Positions 26,549 through 39,921 are shown, counted from the stretch's first letter. The stretch: 64,000 bases of DNA from Labedella populi (GCF_004078655.1 NZ_RZNC01000001.1:1136391-1200390); one strand, 5' to 3'. Made by a program: numbers and translations. The notes: a model not told the origin generated them from the sequence alone.

Positions 26549-26710
26549 GAGGGTCCTTCGTCGGAGGGATGCGTCGATGAGTACAGCGCCCAGCCTAAAC
26601 CGCGCACCCGCGGGTGTCGCCGAGATGACGGCGGCAACGGCTGGGGCGACGCGCGGGCCCCCTATTGACTAGGCTGTGTGTCCGACCCCCGCCCCTCCGT
26701 CGGAACCCTC

Positions 26711-27583
26711 ATGAGCACCCCACCCGAAACCACCCTCGCCGCCGCGCGCGCGGCCGCCGTCGAGCGTCTCACCGCCGCGGGCGTTCCGACCCCGGAGGTC
26801 GACGCCGAGCTGCTCATCGGTCACGTCACGGGCCTCGGCCGCGGCGAACTCGCAGCGGCGATCGTCATGGGTCGCTCGCTGCCCTCCCGCGACGCGGCCC
26901 AACTCGCGGAGTACGTCGCCCGTCGGGCCGCTCGGGAACCCGTGCAGCACATCACGGGCACCGCGTGGTTCCGTTCGCTCCGGCTCTCGGTCGGTCCCGG
27001 GGTCTTCGTGCCGCGGCCGGAGACGGAACTGCTCGTCCAGTACGCCATCGACGAGCTCCGTGCGCTCCCCGATCCGGAACCGATCGCCGTCGACCTCGGC
27101 GCCGGATCCGGCGCCATCGCCCTCTCGATCGCGACCGAGGTGCCCCAATCGACGGTCTTCGCCGTCGAGAACTCGGTCGACGCCTTCGTCTGGGCGCGGC
27201 AGAACGCCGACCAGGTGGGCGCGACGAACGCGACCGTCGTGTTCGACGACATCGCGCACGCGCTCGCCCGACTCGACGGCACCGTCGCGTTGGTCGTGTC
27301 GAATCCGCCGTACGTCCCGGACGCGGCGGTCCCGCGCGACCCGGAGGTGCGGCTGCACGATCCGTCCCACGCCCTCTACGGGGGAGCGGACGGCCTCGAC
27401 GTCGTGCGCGAGGTGTCGGTGACGGCGCGTCGGCTATTGCGGACGGGCGGGCGCGTCCTCATCGAGCACGGCGAGCTCCAGGGTGAGGCGATCCGCGACA
27501 TCCTCGCGGCCGACGGCTGGGAGGCGCCCGCGACGTTCCGCGACCTCACGCAGCGCGACCGCATCACGAGCGCCACCCGCTAA
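26711..27583 (+). CDS. prmC: Release factor glutamine methyltransferase
   Basis: SAM-dependent methylation of the GGQ glutamine in RF1/RF2. The N-terminal helical domain (LAAARAAAVERLTAAGVPTP) is followed by VPRPETELLVQYAID, the SAM motif VDLGAGSGAIALSIA (about residue 130) and the substrate motif VVSNPPYVPD (about residue 196). 290 aa is normal from ATG 26711. A GTG at 26678 is in frame, but it lies only 2 nt after a TAGGCT hexamer and so would probably not be transcribed. Confidence 0.95.
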   Translation: MSTPPETTLAAARAAAVERLTAAGVPTPEVDAELLIGHVTGLGRGELAAAIVMGRSLPSRDAAQLAEYVARRAAREPVQHITGTAWFRSLRLSVGPGVFVPRPETELLVQYAIDELRALPDPEPIAVDLGAGSGAIALSIATEVPQSTVFAVENSVDAFVWARQNADQVGATNATVVFDDIAHALARLDGTVALVVSNPPYVPDAAVPRDPEVRLHDPSHALYGGADGLDVVREVSVTARRLLRTGGRVLIEHGELQGEAIRDILAADGWEAPATFRDLTQRDRITSATR

Positions 27584-27729
27584 TACCCCTGTCCGACCCG
27601 GCGGGGACGCTCATGGGGCGTGTGGGGGAGCCGTTGTCCGCCCATAGGCGAGCTGTCGCTTCTCGTCGCACCGAGCGGCCGAGAAGGGACGAAACGCGAC
27701 ACCTCACGGGTGTTCTCCGGGAGCGCCGG

Positions 27730-27735
27730 TAGAAT
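27730..27735 (+). promoter_or_regulatory. -10 element TAGAAT before tsaC
   Basis: TAGAAT ends 8 nt before the ATG at 27744, with no ribosome binding site. The arrangement matches argS. Confidence 0.6.
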
Positions 27736-27743
27736 CACACCCG

Positions 27744-28424
27744 ATGTCCCGCGTCTACGACTGCTCCGTCGATTCCCAGTTGCTCACCGGCATGCGCCTC
27801 GCCCGCCAGGCGATCGCGAAGGGTGAGCTCGTCGTCATCCCCACCGACACCGTCTACGGGGTCGCCGCCGACGCCTTCGCTCCGAAGGCCGTCGCCCGCC
27901 TCCTCGACGCCAAGGGGCGCACGCGGTCGCAGCCTCCGCCCGTGCTCGTGCCGGGGATCGCGACTCTCGAGGCGCTCGTCGCCGAGCTGCCGGACGTCGT
28001 CCGCGATCTCGTGACGGAGTTCTGGCCCGGCGGCCTCACGATCGTCCTCCAGGCTCAGCCCTCGCTCGCGTGGGACCTCGGCGACACCGCCGGTACCGTC
28101 GCCGTGCGGATGCCCGCGAACCCCATCGCACTCGAACTGCTCGAGGAGACGGGCCCGCTCGCGGTCTCGTCGGCGAACCTCACGGGCCGTCCCGCCGCCA
28201 CGACCGCCCAGGAGGCCGAGGCGATGCTGGCCGACAGCGTCGCCGTCTACCTCGACGGCGGCCCGAGCGGTGACTCGGGGGCCTCGACGATCATCGACGC
28301 GACGGGGCTCACCCTGCCGGACGGCACGGTCTCGATCCTGCGCAACGGCGCCGTCTCGGGAGACGAGCTGCGTCGCGTCCTCGGGTCGAACCTCGCCGGT
28401 GGCGGGTGGCCTGACGACTCATGA
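27744..28424 (+). CDS. tsaC: L-threonylcarbamoyladenylate synthase
   Basis: Forms threonylcarbamoyl-AMP from threonine, bicarbonate and ATP for t6A37 modification of ANN-decoding tRNAs. It is a Sua5/YciO/YrdC-domain protein: GELVVIPTDTVYGVAADAF near residue 34, KGRTRSQPPPVLV, and a C-terminal GPLAVSSANLTGRPAATTAQ. 226 aa corresponds to a single YrdC domain without the long Sua5 tail. Its stop overlaps the next start (ATGA). Confidence 0.93.
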   Translation: MSRVYDCSVDSQLLTGMRLARQAIAKGELVVIPTDTVYGVAADAFAPKAVARLLDAKGRTRSQPPPVLVPGIATLEALVAELPDVVRDLVTEFWPGGLTIVLQAQPSLAWDLGDTAGTVAVRMPANPIALELLEETGPLAVSSANLTGRPAATTAQEAEAMLADSVAVYLDGGPSGDSGASTIIDATGLTLPDGTVSILRNGAVSGDELRRVLGSNLAGGGWPDDS

Positions 28425-29764
28425 TCCAGTACGTCCTCATCGCGGCCTTCGCTGCCCTCGTGACGTTCGTCCTGTGCCTCGCGGTCCTCCGCGCCGCACA
28501 CAAGTGGAAGCTCTACCCCGAGATCCGCACACGCGACGTGCACACGCGACCGACGCCCCGACTCGGCGGCATCGCGATGTTCTTCGGGGTCGTCGCGGCG
28601 TTCTTCGTAGCGTCGTTCAACCCCTACTACCGCCTCATCTTCGCCAATCCCGGTCCCGTCTGGGCGATCCTCGGGGCAGCGCTGCTCATCGTCGTCATCG
28701 GGATGGCCGACGACATCTGGGATCTCGACTGGATGATCAAGCTCGCGGGCCAGTTCCTCGCGGCCGGCCTCATCGCCTGGCTGGGCGTGCAGATCTACTC
28801 GCTCCCGATCGGTGGCCTCACCGTCGGCTCCGGCTGGATGTCGGTCGCGATGACGGTCTTCGCGATCGTGCTCGTCATGAACGCCGTGAACTTCATCGAC
28901 GGCCTCGACGGTCTCGTCGCGGGAGTCAGCCTCATCGCCAATGGCGTCTTCTTCCTCTACGGCTACCTGCTCGTCCGCCAGATCAGCCCGTCCGACTACT
29001 TCAGTCTGTCTCTCCTCATCTCCGCGGTGGTCTGCGGGATCTGCGCGGGCTTCCTCCCGCTCAACTGGCACCCCGCGAAGCTCTTCATGGGGGATGCGGG
29101 AGCGCTGCTCGTCGGTCTGCTCATGGCCACGAGCGCGATCGCCATCACCGGCCAGATGGACCCGGCGTTCATCGAGGGCCCCGACCGCTTCGGCCGCACC
29201 CAGCTGATCGGTGCCTTCATCCCGATCATCCTGCCGTTCGCGATCCTCGTCGTCCCGTTGCTCGACTTCGGACTCGCCGTGACGCGTCGTCTCCGCGCGG
29301 GGAAGTCGCCGTTCAGCGCCGACCGGTTGCATCTCCACCACCGGCTCCTCGACATGGGGCACTCCCAAGTGGCGGCCGTGCTCATCTTCTACGCGTGGAC
29401 GATCGTGATCTCGGTGTCGAGCCTCATGTTCTACGTGTTCCAGCCCTACACGATCGCGCTCACGTTCCTCATCGTCGGCGTCGTGACGTGCACGATCGTC
29501 ACGCTCGCGCCGCTCGGTCGCCGGAAGCGCGCCCAGAGCACGGCGCAGTCGGTGCCAGAGGAGATCGCCGAACGGCTCGACATCGCCGCGTACGATCCGC
29601 TCGACGAGGCCGCGAACACCCTGGCCCCCGACGCCATCGTGCCCGAGGCCGTCGTGAAGCTCGCCGAGCGCATCGAGATAGACGCTCTCGAGAACCCACG
29701 CGCCCTCGACGGCCACCAGAACCAACGCGCCCTCGACGGCCAACAGAAGGAAGACACCCGGTGA
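28421..29764 (+). CDS. WecA/MraY-family polyprenyl-phosphate sugar-1-phosphate transferase
   Basis: A polytopic membrane enzyme (about ten helices, 447 aa) that transfers a GlcNAc-1-P-type sugar to a polyprenyl phosphate. In actinobacteria the enzyme at this locus (WecA/Rfe) primes arabinogalactan linker or teichoic-acid synthesis. Key motifs are TPRLGGIAMFF, the Mg-binding MADDIWDLDW (about residue 95), NAVNFIDGLDGLV (about residue 150) and the HHRLLDMGHS histidine loop. The C-terminal ~70 residues are a polar extension. It sits between tsaC and the ATP synthase operon, with overlaps on both sides. Confidence 0.9.
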   Translation: MIQYVLIAAFAALVTFVLCLAVLRAAHKWKLYPEIRTRDVHTRPTPRLGGIAMFFGVVAAFFVASFNPYYRLIFANPGPVWAILGAALLIVVIGMADDIWDLDWMIKLAGQFLAAGLIAWLGVQIYSLPIGGLTVGSGWMSVAMTVFAIVLVMNAVNFIDGLDGLVAGVSLIANGVFFLYGYLLVRQISPSDYFSLSLLISAVVCGICAGFLPLNWHPAKLFMGDAGALLVGLLMATSAIAITGQMDPAFIEGPDRFGRTQLIGAFIPIILPFAILVVPLLDFGLAVTRRLRAGKSPFSADRLHLHHRLLDMGHSQVAAVLIFYAWTIVISVSSLMFYVFQPYTIALTFLIVGVVTCTIVTLAPLGRRKRAQSTAQSVPEEIAERLDIAAYDPLDEAANTLAPDAIVPEAVVKLAERIEIDALENPRALDGHQNQRALDGQQKEDTR

Positions 29765-30207
29765 GCTCCAACCCCATCCTCCGTTCCGCGCTCCTCTGGG
29801 GCGGCGTCTTCGCCCTCGTGCTGGCCGTCGTCGCCGGGGGAGTGGGCTTCGCCGTCGACGGGCAGCGCGGGCTCGTGAGTGGACTGCTCGGCACCCTCAT
29901 CGCGGCGTTCTTCCTCGGCATCACGGCGGGGAGCATCCTCTTCGCGAACCGGTTCTCGGGCTCCGACATGTTCGTGCCGATCTACTTCGGCGTCGTCATG
30001 GGCGGCTGGGTCCTCAAGTTCGTGCTGTTCCTCGTCGCCGCCTGGCTCCTGCGCGAGCAGCCGTGGGTGAACCCGACGATCCTGTTCCTCAGCCTCATCG
30101 TCGGGGTCGTCGGAACGCTCATCATCGACTGCGTGGTCATCGCGCGATCGCGGATGCCGTACGCGAGTGACGTACGCCTTCCGGAGTACCGCGCGAGCGA
30201 CGACTGA
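29761..30207 (+). CDS. AtpI-like membrane protein
   Basis: A 148-residue protein with four predicted helices (ALLWGGVFALVLAVVAGGVG; LLGTLIAAFFLGITAGSIL; YFGVVMGGWVLKFVLFLVA; LFLSLIVGVVGTLIIDCVV). Its position directly before atpB and the spacing of the helices fit AtpI-like accessory proteins, which help c-ring assembly or Mg supply in other bacteria. Sequence similarity is too weak for certainty. GTG 29761 overlaps the wecA-like stop. About 185 bp of leader separates it from atpB. Confidence 0.65.
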   Translation: MSSNPILRSALLWGGVFALVLAVVAGGVGFAVDGQRGLVSGLLGTLIAAFFLGITAGSILFANRFSGSDMFVPIYFGVVMGGWVLKFVLFLVAAWLLREQPWVNPTILFLSLIVGVVGTLIIDCVVIARSRMPYASDVRLPEYRASDD

Positions 30208-30392
30208 TTTCTCCGCGCGGATTCGCGCTTGTCCGGAATATTGATAGAGTTAGAGGAGATTCCCCAACCGATTCCCACACGTGAAGTGTGTCCGGGCGTT
30301 GCCGCCTCGGGCTCTTCTCGAATCGGGCTGGCGTCTTCCGAACGTTCGTCGTCGCGAGAGCAGAGCTCCACGCCCCGAAACAGGAGATAGCG

Positions 30393-31485
<1,093 letters not shown>

Positions 31486-31513
31486 CCTCGCCCCACCGAA
31501 TCTAGGAGGCATG

Positions 31514-32080
31514 ATGCTTCACGCATCGCTTGCAGCTGCAGCAGAGGGTGAGTCGCACAACCCGGTCATTCCGGAGTGGTACGACATCACCTGGTCGCTG
31601 GTCTGCTTCGTCGTCATCCTGTTCGCGTTCTGGCGCGTCTTCCTCCCCCGGCTGCAGAAGATGCTCGACGAGCGTTCCGCAGCGATCGAGGGCAACATCG
31701 CGAAGGCCGACGAGGCTCAGCGTCAGGCGGAGGCTGCTCTCGAGCAGTACACCGCCCAGCTCGCCGAGGCTCGTCAGGAAGCCGCCGCGATCCGCGAAGG
31801 CGCTCGCGAGGACGGCAAGAAGATCATCGCCGAGGCCCGGGAACAGGCCGTCGCCGAGGCGCAGCGCGTCACGGTCGGCGCTCAGGCCCAGATCGAGGCC
31901 GAGCGCCAGGCCGCCGTCGTGACACTCCGTCGCGACGTGGGCACGCTCGCTCTCGACCTCGCCGGAAACGTCATCGGAGAGACCCTCGCGGACGACGCGA
32001 AGGCCTCCGCCCTCGTGGACCGCTTCCTCGCGGACCTCGAGGCATCGGAGAAGGCCAGCCCTTCAGCAAGGAACAACTAA
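31514..32080 (+). CDS. atpF: ATP synthase Fo subunit b
   Basis: The peripheral-stalk subunit: one N-terminal helix (WSLVCFVVILFAFWRVFLP, about residues 27-45) followed by a long charged coiled coil rich in Ala/Glu/Gln/Arg. 188 aa. ATG 31514 is preferred to ATG 31511 because AGGAGG ends at 31509 and only the later codon leaves room for a spacer. Confidence 0.95.
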   Translation: MLHASLAAAAEGESHNPVIPEWYDITWSLVCFVVILFAFWRVFLPRLQKMLDERSAAIEGNIAKADEAQRQAEAALEQYTAQLAEARQEAAAIREGAREDGKKIIAEAREQAVAEAQRVTVGAQAQIEAERQAAVVTLRRDVGTLALDLAGNVIGETLADDAKASALVDRFLADLEASEKASPSARNN

Positions 32081-32086
32081 CCAGTC

Positions 32087-32881
32087 ATGGGTAGCGCAAC
32101 TCGGGAGGCACTCGCCGCGTCGAAGCAGGTTCTCGACGCGACGGGTTCCGTCGACCTCACGGTCGCGGCGGAACTGTTCCAGGTCGGGCGGGTCGTCGGC
32201 GACTCCCTGCAGCTCCGGAGCCTCCTTCACGACTCCGCCATCCCGGCGGCCACGAAGTCGGCCATCGTCGAGCGGGTCTTCGGTGACGGCACGGGGGAGA
32301 CCACGCGTTCCCTCGTCTCGTCGCTCGTCACGGCCCGCTGGTCGAGCGCTGAGGATCTGCTCGAGGGAATCGAGGATCTCGCGCTCCGAGCCTCGGCCGT
32401 CGCCACCGGCGACCAGGCCTCCATCGCCTCGGAGCTGTTCGCCTTCGGGCGCGTCGTCTCGAGCGACGCGCAGCTCGAGCTCGCCCTCGGAACGAAGCTC
32501 GGCCGTCCGGAGGCGAAGGGCGTCCTCGTCTCGCGCCTGCTCGACGGCAAGGCCTCACCCGCGACGGTCACGATCCTGAGCGCTCTCGTGCAGCAGCCCC
32601 GCGGCCGCCGCATCGGTGAGCTCCTGCGTCACGCCGCTCGCGTCGTCGCAGACCAGAAGGGGCAGACGGTCGCCACGGTCACGAGCGCGGTGCCGCTCGG
32701 AGAGCAGCAGCTCGAGCGGCTCCGGTCGGCGCTGTCGGCGAGCTACGGCCGCAACCTCACGATCAACGAAGTCGTCGATCCTGCGGTCATCGGCGGGCTC
32801 CGTATCCAGGTGGCGGACGACGTCATCGACGGAAGTGTCTCGACCCGTTTGGGCGAGCTCAGAAGACAACTCGCCGGCTGA
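32087..32881 (+). CDS. atpH: ATP synthase F1 subunit delta
   Basis: Links the peripheral stalk to F1. 264 aa, longer than the ~180 aa E. coli protein, as in other actinobacteria. The C-terminal OSCP domain shows VTSAVPLGEQQLERLRSAL and DPAVIGGLRIQVADDVIDGS. It starts six bases after atpF without a clear ribosome binding site, so translation may be coupled. Confidence 0.95.
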   Translation: MGSATREALAASKQVLDATGSVDLTVAAELFQVGRVVGDSLQLRSLLHDSAIPAATKSAIVERVFGDGTGETTRSLVSSLVTARWSSAEDLLEGIEDLALRASAVATGDQASIASELFAFGRVVSSDAQLELALGTKLGRPEAKGVLVSRLLDGKASPATVTILSALVQQPRGRRIGELLRHAARVVADQKGQTVATVTSAVPLGEQQLERLRSALSASYGRNLTINEVVDPAVIGGLRIQVADDVIDGSVSTRLGELRRQLAG

Positions 32882-32929
32882 CGCCAGGCGACGGCAATAC
32901 ACGGGAACACCCCACAGATAGGGAAGAAG

Positions 32930-34567
32930 ATGGCAGAACTCACGATCAGCCCGGACGAGATCCGGAATGCGCTGAAGGACTTCGTCGGATCGTACGAGCC
33001 GAACGGCGCGACGACGACCGAGGTCGGCCACGTCACGAACGCGTCCGACGGCATCGCGCACGTCGAGGGGCTCCCCGGCGTCATGGCCAACGAGCTCGTC
33101 CGGTTCGCGGACGGCACCCTCGGCCTCGCCCTCAACCTCGACGAGGACGAGATCGGTGTCGTCGTGCTCGGTGAGTTCACCGGTATCGAAGAGGGCCAGG
33201 AAGTCACCCGCACGGGCGAGGTCCTCTCGGTCCCCGTCGGCGACGGCTACCTCGGCCGTGTCGTCGACGCGCTCGGAAACCCGATCGACGGCCTCGGTGA
33301 CGTCGCCTCGGAGTCGCGCCGCGCGCTCGAGCTCCAGGCCCCCGGCGTCATGCAGCGCAAGTCGGTGCACGAGCCGCTCCAGACGGGCATCAAGGCGATC
33401 GACGCCATGATCCCCGTGGGTCGCGGTCAGCGCCAGCTCATCATCGGCGACCGCCAGACCGGTAAGACGGCCATCGCGATCGACACGATCATCAACCAGA
33501 AGGCCAACTGGGAGTCGGGTGACGAGAACAAGCAGGTCCGCTGCATCTACGTCGCGATCGGCCAGAAGGGTTCCACGATCGCATCCGTGAAGGGTGCGCT
33601 CGAGGACGCCGGCGCCATGGAGTACACGACGATCGTCGCCGCTCCCGCATCGGACCCCGCCGGCTTCAAGTACCTCGCCCCCTACACCGGCTCGGCCATC
33701 GGCCAGCACTGGATGTACGGCGGCAAGCACGTCCTGATCATCTTCGACGACCTGTCGAAGCAGGCCGAGGCCTACCGTGCGGTGTCCCTGCTCCTCCGTC
33801 GTCCGCCGGGGCGCGAGGCGTACCCCGGCGACGTCTTCTACCTGCACTCCCGTCTGCTCGAGCGTTGCGCGAAGCTCTCCGACGAGCTCGGCGCGGGTTC
33901 GATGACCGGTCTGCCGATCATCGAGACGAAGGCGAACGACGTCTCGGCGTACATCCCGACCAACGTGATCTCGATCACCGACGGCCAGATCTTCCTCCAG
34001 TCCGACCTCTTCAACGCCAACCAGCGTCCCGCGGTCGACGTCGGAATCTCGGTCTCGCGAGTCGGTGGTGACGCGCAGGTCAAGTCCATCAAGAAGGTCT
34101 CGGGAACGCTCAAGCTCGAGCTCGCCCAGTACCGCTCGCTCGAGGCGTTCGCGATGTTCGCGTCCGACCTCGACCCGGCCAGCCGCCGCCAGCTCGCTCG
34201 AGGCGCCCGCCTCACCGAGCTGCTCAAGCAGCCGCAGTACTCGCCGTACCCCGTGGAGGAGCAGGTCGTCTCGATCTGGGCCGGCACGAAGGGCAAGCTC
34301 GACAACGTCGCGATCGAGGACGTCCTGCGCTTCGAGCGCGAGATGCTCGACTACCTGGGACGCAACACCAACGTCCTGACGACGCTGCGCGAGACGAACG
34401 TCCTCGACGACGACACGACCGCGGAGCTCGAGAAGGCCGTCGATGCGTTCGCGCTCGAGTTCCAGGCAGGCGACGGCCACGGGATCGGTGACCCGGGTTC
34501 GGAGGACGTCGACGCCCTCGAGGCCGAGAACGTCGGCCAGGAGAAGATCGTGAAGGGTCGCCGCTAG
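32930..34567 (+). CDS. atpA: ATP synthase F1 subunit alpha
   Basis: The non-catalytic nucleotide-binding subunit, 545 aa. The P-loop [13 protein letters not shown] is at about residue 172, and [19 protein letters not shown] and the signature [17 protein letters not shown] are present. The C-terminus ends in a charged extension ([19 protein letters not shown]) typical of actinobacteria. ATG 32930 is preceded by GGGAAGA. Confidence 0.98.
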   Translation: MAELTISPDEIRNALKDFVGSYEPNGATTTEVGHVTNASDGIAHVEGLPGVMANELVRFADGTLGLALNLDEDEIGVVVLGEFTGIEEGQEVTRTGEVLSVPVGDGYLGRVVDALGNPIDGLGDVASESRRALELQAPGVMQRKSVHEPLQTGIKAIDAMIPVGRGQRQLIIGDRQTGKTAIAIDTIINQKANWESGDENKQVRCIYVAIGQKGSTIASVKGALEDAGAMEYTTIVAAPASDPAGFKYLAPYTGSAIGQHWMYGGKHVLIIFDDLSKQAEAYRAVSLLLRRPPGREAYPGDVFYLHSRLLERCAKLSDELGAGSMTGLPIIETKANDVSAYIPTNVISITDGQIFLQSDLFNANQRPAVDVGISVSRVGGDAQVKSIKKVSGTLKLELAQYRSLEAFAMFASDLDPASRRQLARGARLTELLKQPQYSPYPVEEQVVSIWAGTKGKLDNVAIEDVLRFEREMLDYLGRNTNVLTTLRETNVLDDDTTAELEKAVDAFALEFQAGDGHGIGDPGSEDVDALEAENVGQEKIVKGRR

Positions 34568-34570
34568 TCC

Positions 34571-36963
<2,393 letters not shown>

Positions 36964-36965
36964 TC

Positions 36966-37235
36966 ATGGCGAGCGCTCCGCTCACCGTCAACGTCGTCGC
37001 GGCGGACCACGAGGTGTGGTCCGGCGAGGCGTCGATGGTCGTCGCTCGCACGGTCGAGGGCGAGATCGGCATCCTTCCGGGTCACGAGCCGATGCTCGCG
37101 ATCCTCGCGAAGGGAGAGGTCCGCCTCACCCTCGCAGACGGACGGAAGCTCACCGCTGACGCCGAGGACGGGTTCCTCTCCGTCGAGAAGGACGTCGTGA
37201 TGATCGTCGCGGGCACCGCGAGCCTCGTCTCGTAG
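36966..37235 (+). CDS. atpC: ATP synthase F1 subunit epsilon
   Basis: The rotor subunit that joins gamma to the c-ring. At 89 aa it contains only the N-terminal beta-sandwich (ILPGHEPMLAILAKGEVRL) and lacks the regulatory C-terminal helical hairpin, as in several actinobacteria. It starts two bases after atpD and closes the operon. Confidence 0.95.
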   Translation: MASAPLTVNVVAADHEVWSGEASMVVARTVEGEIGILPGHEPMLAILAKGEVRLTLADGRKLTADAEDGFLSVEKDVVMIVAGTASLVS

Positions 37236-37270
37236 TCCTGGCACCAGCTCTTCCGACCACCGAACGCCCC

Positions 37271-38056
37271 GTGCTGCTTCTGCTCCCTCCGTCCGAGACG
37301 AAGGTGCAGGGAGGCACGGGGCGTTCGTTGTTGCTGCGGGGACTGTCGTTTCCGGAGCTCACGTCGGTGCGGTCGCGCGTCCTGACGGGCCTGGCGGAGC
37401 TGTCCCGCGATCGGGACGCCGCCATCCGCGCGCTCAAGCTCGGTCCGCAGGGGCACGGGGAGGTCGCGGTCAATCGTGCGGTGCGTCGCTCGGCGACCCT
37501 TCCCGCCGTCGACCGCTACACCGGGGTGCTCTACGACGCTCTCGACGCCCGGTCTCTCCCGGAACAGGCCCGCGAGGCCGCCGGAAGGCTCGTCGTGATC
37601 CAGTCGGCGCTCTTCGGCCCGATCGGGGCGCTCGATCCCATTCCCGCCTATCGGTTGTCTCACTCGTCGAATCTGCCGGGCGTCCGGCTGGCGCCCACGT
37701 GGGCCGAGCCGGCCGGACGTGCGATCGAGAGCCGGGGAGGCCTCGTCGTCGATCTGCGCTCGGAGGGTTACGCCGCTCTCGGCCCGATACGCGACACTGA
37801 TCGCTCCGTCTACATCCGGGTCGTCTCCGTCGACGGCTCGGGCCACCGCCGAGCCCTCAACCACTTCAACAAGAAGACCAAAGGTCTCTTCACGCGGGCC
37901 GTGCTCGAGAGCGGCATCGACGTCGACAGTATCGAGGACCTCGCGGCGTGGGCGGGGACAGCGGGCTTCGTGCTCCGGCCGGGGGTGGTCGCGGGGGAGT
38001 GGGACCTCGTCGTGCCCGATGAGGCGCTCGCGAGCACCGCATCACGGGCCGGCTGA
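37271..38056 (+). CDS. yaaA: YaaA family peroxide-response protein
   Basis: UPF0246/DUF328 family, 261 aa. The N-terminus is LLLLPPSETK; YTGVLYDALDA, the polar LSHSSNLPGVR region and the characteristic LNHFNKKTKGLF (about residue 198) identify it. E. coli YaaA lowers free iron during peroxide stress and binds DNA through a helix-hairpin-helix. It lies 35 bp after atpC and probably reads through from the ATP synthase operon. The last 15 bp overlap the end of tag on the opposite strand. Confidence 0.9.
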   Translation: MLLLLPPSETKVQGGTGRSLLLRGLSFPELTSVRSRVLTGLAELSRDRDAAIRALKLGPQGHGEVAVNRAVRRSATLPAVDRYTGVLYDALDARSLPEQAREAAGRLVVIQSALFGPIGALDPIPAYRLSHSSNLPGVRLAPTWAEPAGRAIESRGGLVVDLRSEGYAALGPIRDTDRSVYIRVVSVDGSGHRRALNHFNKKTKGLFTRAVLESGIDVDSIEDLAAWAGTAGFVLRPGVVAGEWDLVVPDEALASTASRAG

Positions 38057-38719
38057 GCCGGCGTCGGTCTCGTCGGCGCGCCAACAGCCCACGACGTGGT
38101 CGTCGACGAGTCCACCGGACTGCATGAGCGCATACATCGTGGTCGGCCCGACGAAGCGGAATCCGCGCGCCTTGAGCTCGGCGCTGAGCGCCGTCGACTC
38201 CGCGCTCGTGGCGGGTACCTCGCTCCAGGACCGCGGGCGCGGTCGGGTACCGGCGGCGGGCGCGAATCGCCACACGACGCTCGACAACGGCTCGTCGAGG
38301 GCGATGACCGCCCGGGCGTTCGTGATGGTCGCCTCGATCTTCCGCCGGTTCCGGATGATCGCGGAGTCGCCCATGAGGCGCACGACGTCCTCGTCTCCCA
38401 TTCGTGCGACGGCCTCCGGATCGAAACCGAGGAAGGCGGTTCGGAACGCTTCCCGCCGGCGGAGGATCGTTATCCACGACAGTCCCGCCTGGAAGCCTTC
38501 GAGACTGATCTTCTCGAAGAGCTCCCGATCGCTCCGGAGCGGGCGACCCCATTCCTCGTCGTGATAGCGCTGGTACTCCGCGTCGTCGCCGCTCCACGCG
38601 CAGCGTCTGCGGCCATCGTCACCGGCGATCGTGGTGGGCCGCTCGACCCGGCGCGCGCTGTCGGTCCGTGACAGACGGTCCGCTGTCTCGTCGGGTCGTG
38701 AGGTCGGGGGTGTGTCCAT
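38042..38719 (-). CDS. tag: DNA-3-methyladenine glycosylase I
   Basis: Removes 3-methyladenine from alkylated DNA. It is a Tag-family HhH glycosylase: RRCAWSGDDAEYQRYHDEEWG (shown short of its full motif), zinc-type Cys near residue 40, EKISLEGFQAGLSWITIL and the C-terminal GFRFVGPTTMYALMQS. 225 aa includes a ~33-residue polar N-terminal extension. The downstream active-site-adjacent VDDHVVGCW supplies the second half of the zinc site. Confidence 0.92.
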   Translation of the reverse strand: MDTPPTSRPDETADRLSRTDSARRVERPTTIAGDDGRRRCAWSGDDAEYQRYHDEEWGRPLRSDRELFEKISLEGFQAGLSWITILRRREAFRTAFLGFDPEAVARMGDEDVVRLMGDSAIIRNRRKIEATITNARAVIALDEPLSSVVWRFAPAAGTRPRPRSWSEVPATSAESTALSAELKARGFRFVGPTTMYALMQSGGLVDDHVVGCWRADETDAGSAGP

Positions 38720-38843
38720 GTCTCGACACTACAAACGGCGTCTCCCGCTTGCACCGCCGATCCAGCGACCGGCGCGGACGAAACGCACCTGCCGCTTGTG
38801 GACGACGGGTCGAGCGACTTCGCACCACCGTCGCCAGCGCGGC

Positions 38844-38849
38844 TAGCCT
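38844..38849 (+). promoter_or_regulatory. -10 element TAGCCT, leaderless aldo/keto reductase start
   Basis: TAGCCT lies 6 nt before ATG 38856. This supports that codon over the ATG at 38850 directly abutting the hexamer. Confidence 0.6.
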
Positions 38850-38855
38850 ATGACC

Positions 38856-39818
38856 ATGGCACACATGGAATACCGTCCCCTCGGCCCGTCCGGTCTCATG
38901 GTCTCCACCGTCGGGATCGGCTGCAACAACTTCGGGCGCGCCGGCACCGTCACCGAGACGCAGGAAGGGACGGACGCCGTCGTCCATGCCGCCGTCGATG
39001 CCGGGGTCAACTTCTTCGACACCGCCGACATGTACGGCAAGGAGGCCGGGCTGAGCGAGACCCTCATGGGCAATAGCCTCGTGGGTCGTCGAGACGACGT
39101 CGTCATCGCGACGAAGTTCGGCCACAGCGGATTCGACGCGGGCATTCCGAGTTGGGGGGCGAAGGGCTCCCGTCGCTACGTTCGGCTCGCGGTCGAGGCC
39201 TCGCTCCGCCGCCTCCGGACCGACTGGATCGACCTCTACCAGCTCCACACGCCGGATCCGATCACCCCGATCGAGGAGACGCTCGCGGCGCTCGACGAAC
39301 TCGTCACCGAGGGCAAGGTGCGCTACATCGGGCATTCGAACTTCGCCGCCTGGCAAGCCGTCGAGGCCGATTGGGCGGCGCAGTCGGCCGGCGTCTCCCG
39401 CTTCGTGTCCGCGCAGAACGAGTACAGCCTCATCGTCCGGGACGCCGAGACGGAGCTGCTCCCCGCCCTCGACGAGTACGGTCTCGGGTTCCTTCCGTAC
39501 TTCCCCCTCTACAACGGCCTGTTCACCGGCAAGTTCTCGCGGTCCGGCGGCCCGAGCGACTCACGCATCATGCGTCAGCGTCCTCACCTCCTCGAGAACG
39601 CCCCGTGGGACGCGATCGAGACGTTCGAGGCGTTCTGCTCCGAACGGGGCGTCACGATGCTGCAGGCGACCATCGCATGGCTCCTCGCGCAGCCGGCGCT
39701 CACGAGCGTCATCGCGGGGGCGACGCGACCGGAGCAGATCGCCCAGAACGCGGAAGCGGCGACGGCGTGGGACGCGTCCGAGGAGGACATCACCGCCATC
39801 GGTGACATCTTCGCCTGA
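38856..39818 (+). CDS. Aldo/keto reductase
   Basis: NADPH-dependent (alpha/beta)8-barrel oxidoreductase, 320 aa. The catalytic Asp/Tyr lie in FFDTADMYGKEAGLSE (about residue 54) and the Lys in VVIATKFGHS. DLYQLHTPDPITPIEETLAAL and the C-terminal cofactor loop VIAGATRPEQIAQNAEA are typical of the AKR11/YghZ-like group. Substrate unknown. Confidence 0.92.
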   Translation: MAHMEYRPLGPSGLMVSTVGIGCNNFGRAGTVTETQEGTDAVVHAAVDAGVNFFDTADMYGKEAGLSETLMGNSLVGRRDDVVIATKFGHSGFDAGIPSWGAKGSRRYVRLAVEASLRRLRTDWIDLYQLHTPDPITPIEETLAALDELVTEGKVRYIGHSNFAAWQAVEADWAAQSAGVSRFVSAQNEYSLIVRDAETELLPALDEYGLGFLPYFPLYNGLFTGKFSRSGGPSDSRIMRQRPHLLENAPWDAIETFEAFCSERGVTMLQATIAWLLAQPALTSVIAGATRPEQIAQNAEAATAWDASEEDITAIGDIFA

Positions 39819-39921
39819 TCGCCCGCCGACGGCGCGAGGTGGACGGCGCCACTCCGACTCGCCGCTAAGATTCTCAGGAAGGCGCTCCCTCCGGCGCCGA
39901 ACGATCTCGAAGGGTTCACCG

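Noticed and set aside
26678..26710. GTG 26678 as prmC start
   Set aside because: It lies 2 nt after a TAGGCT -10 element, so it would be upstream of the likely transcription start.
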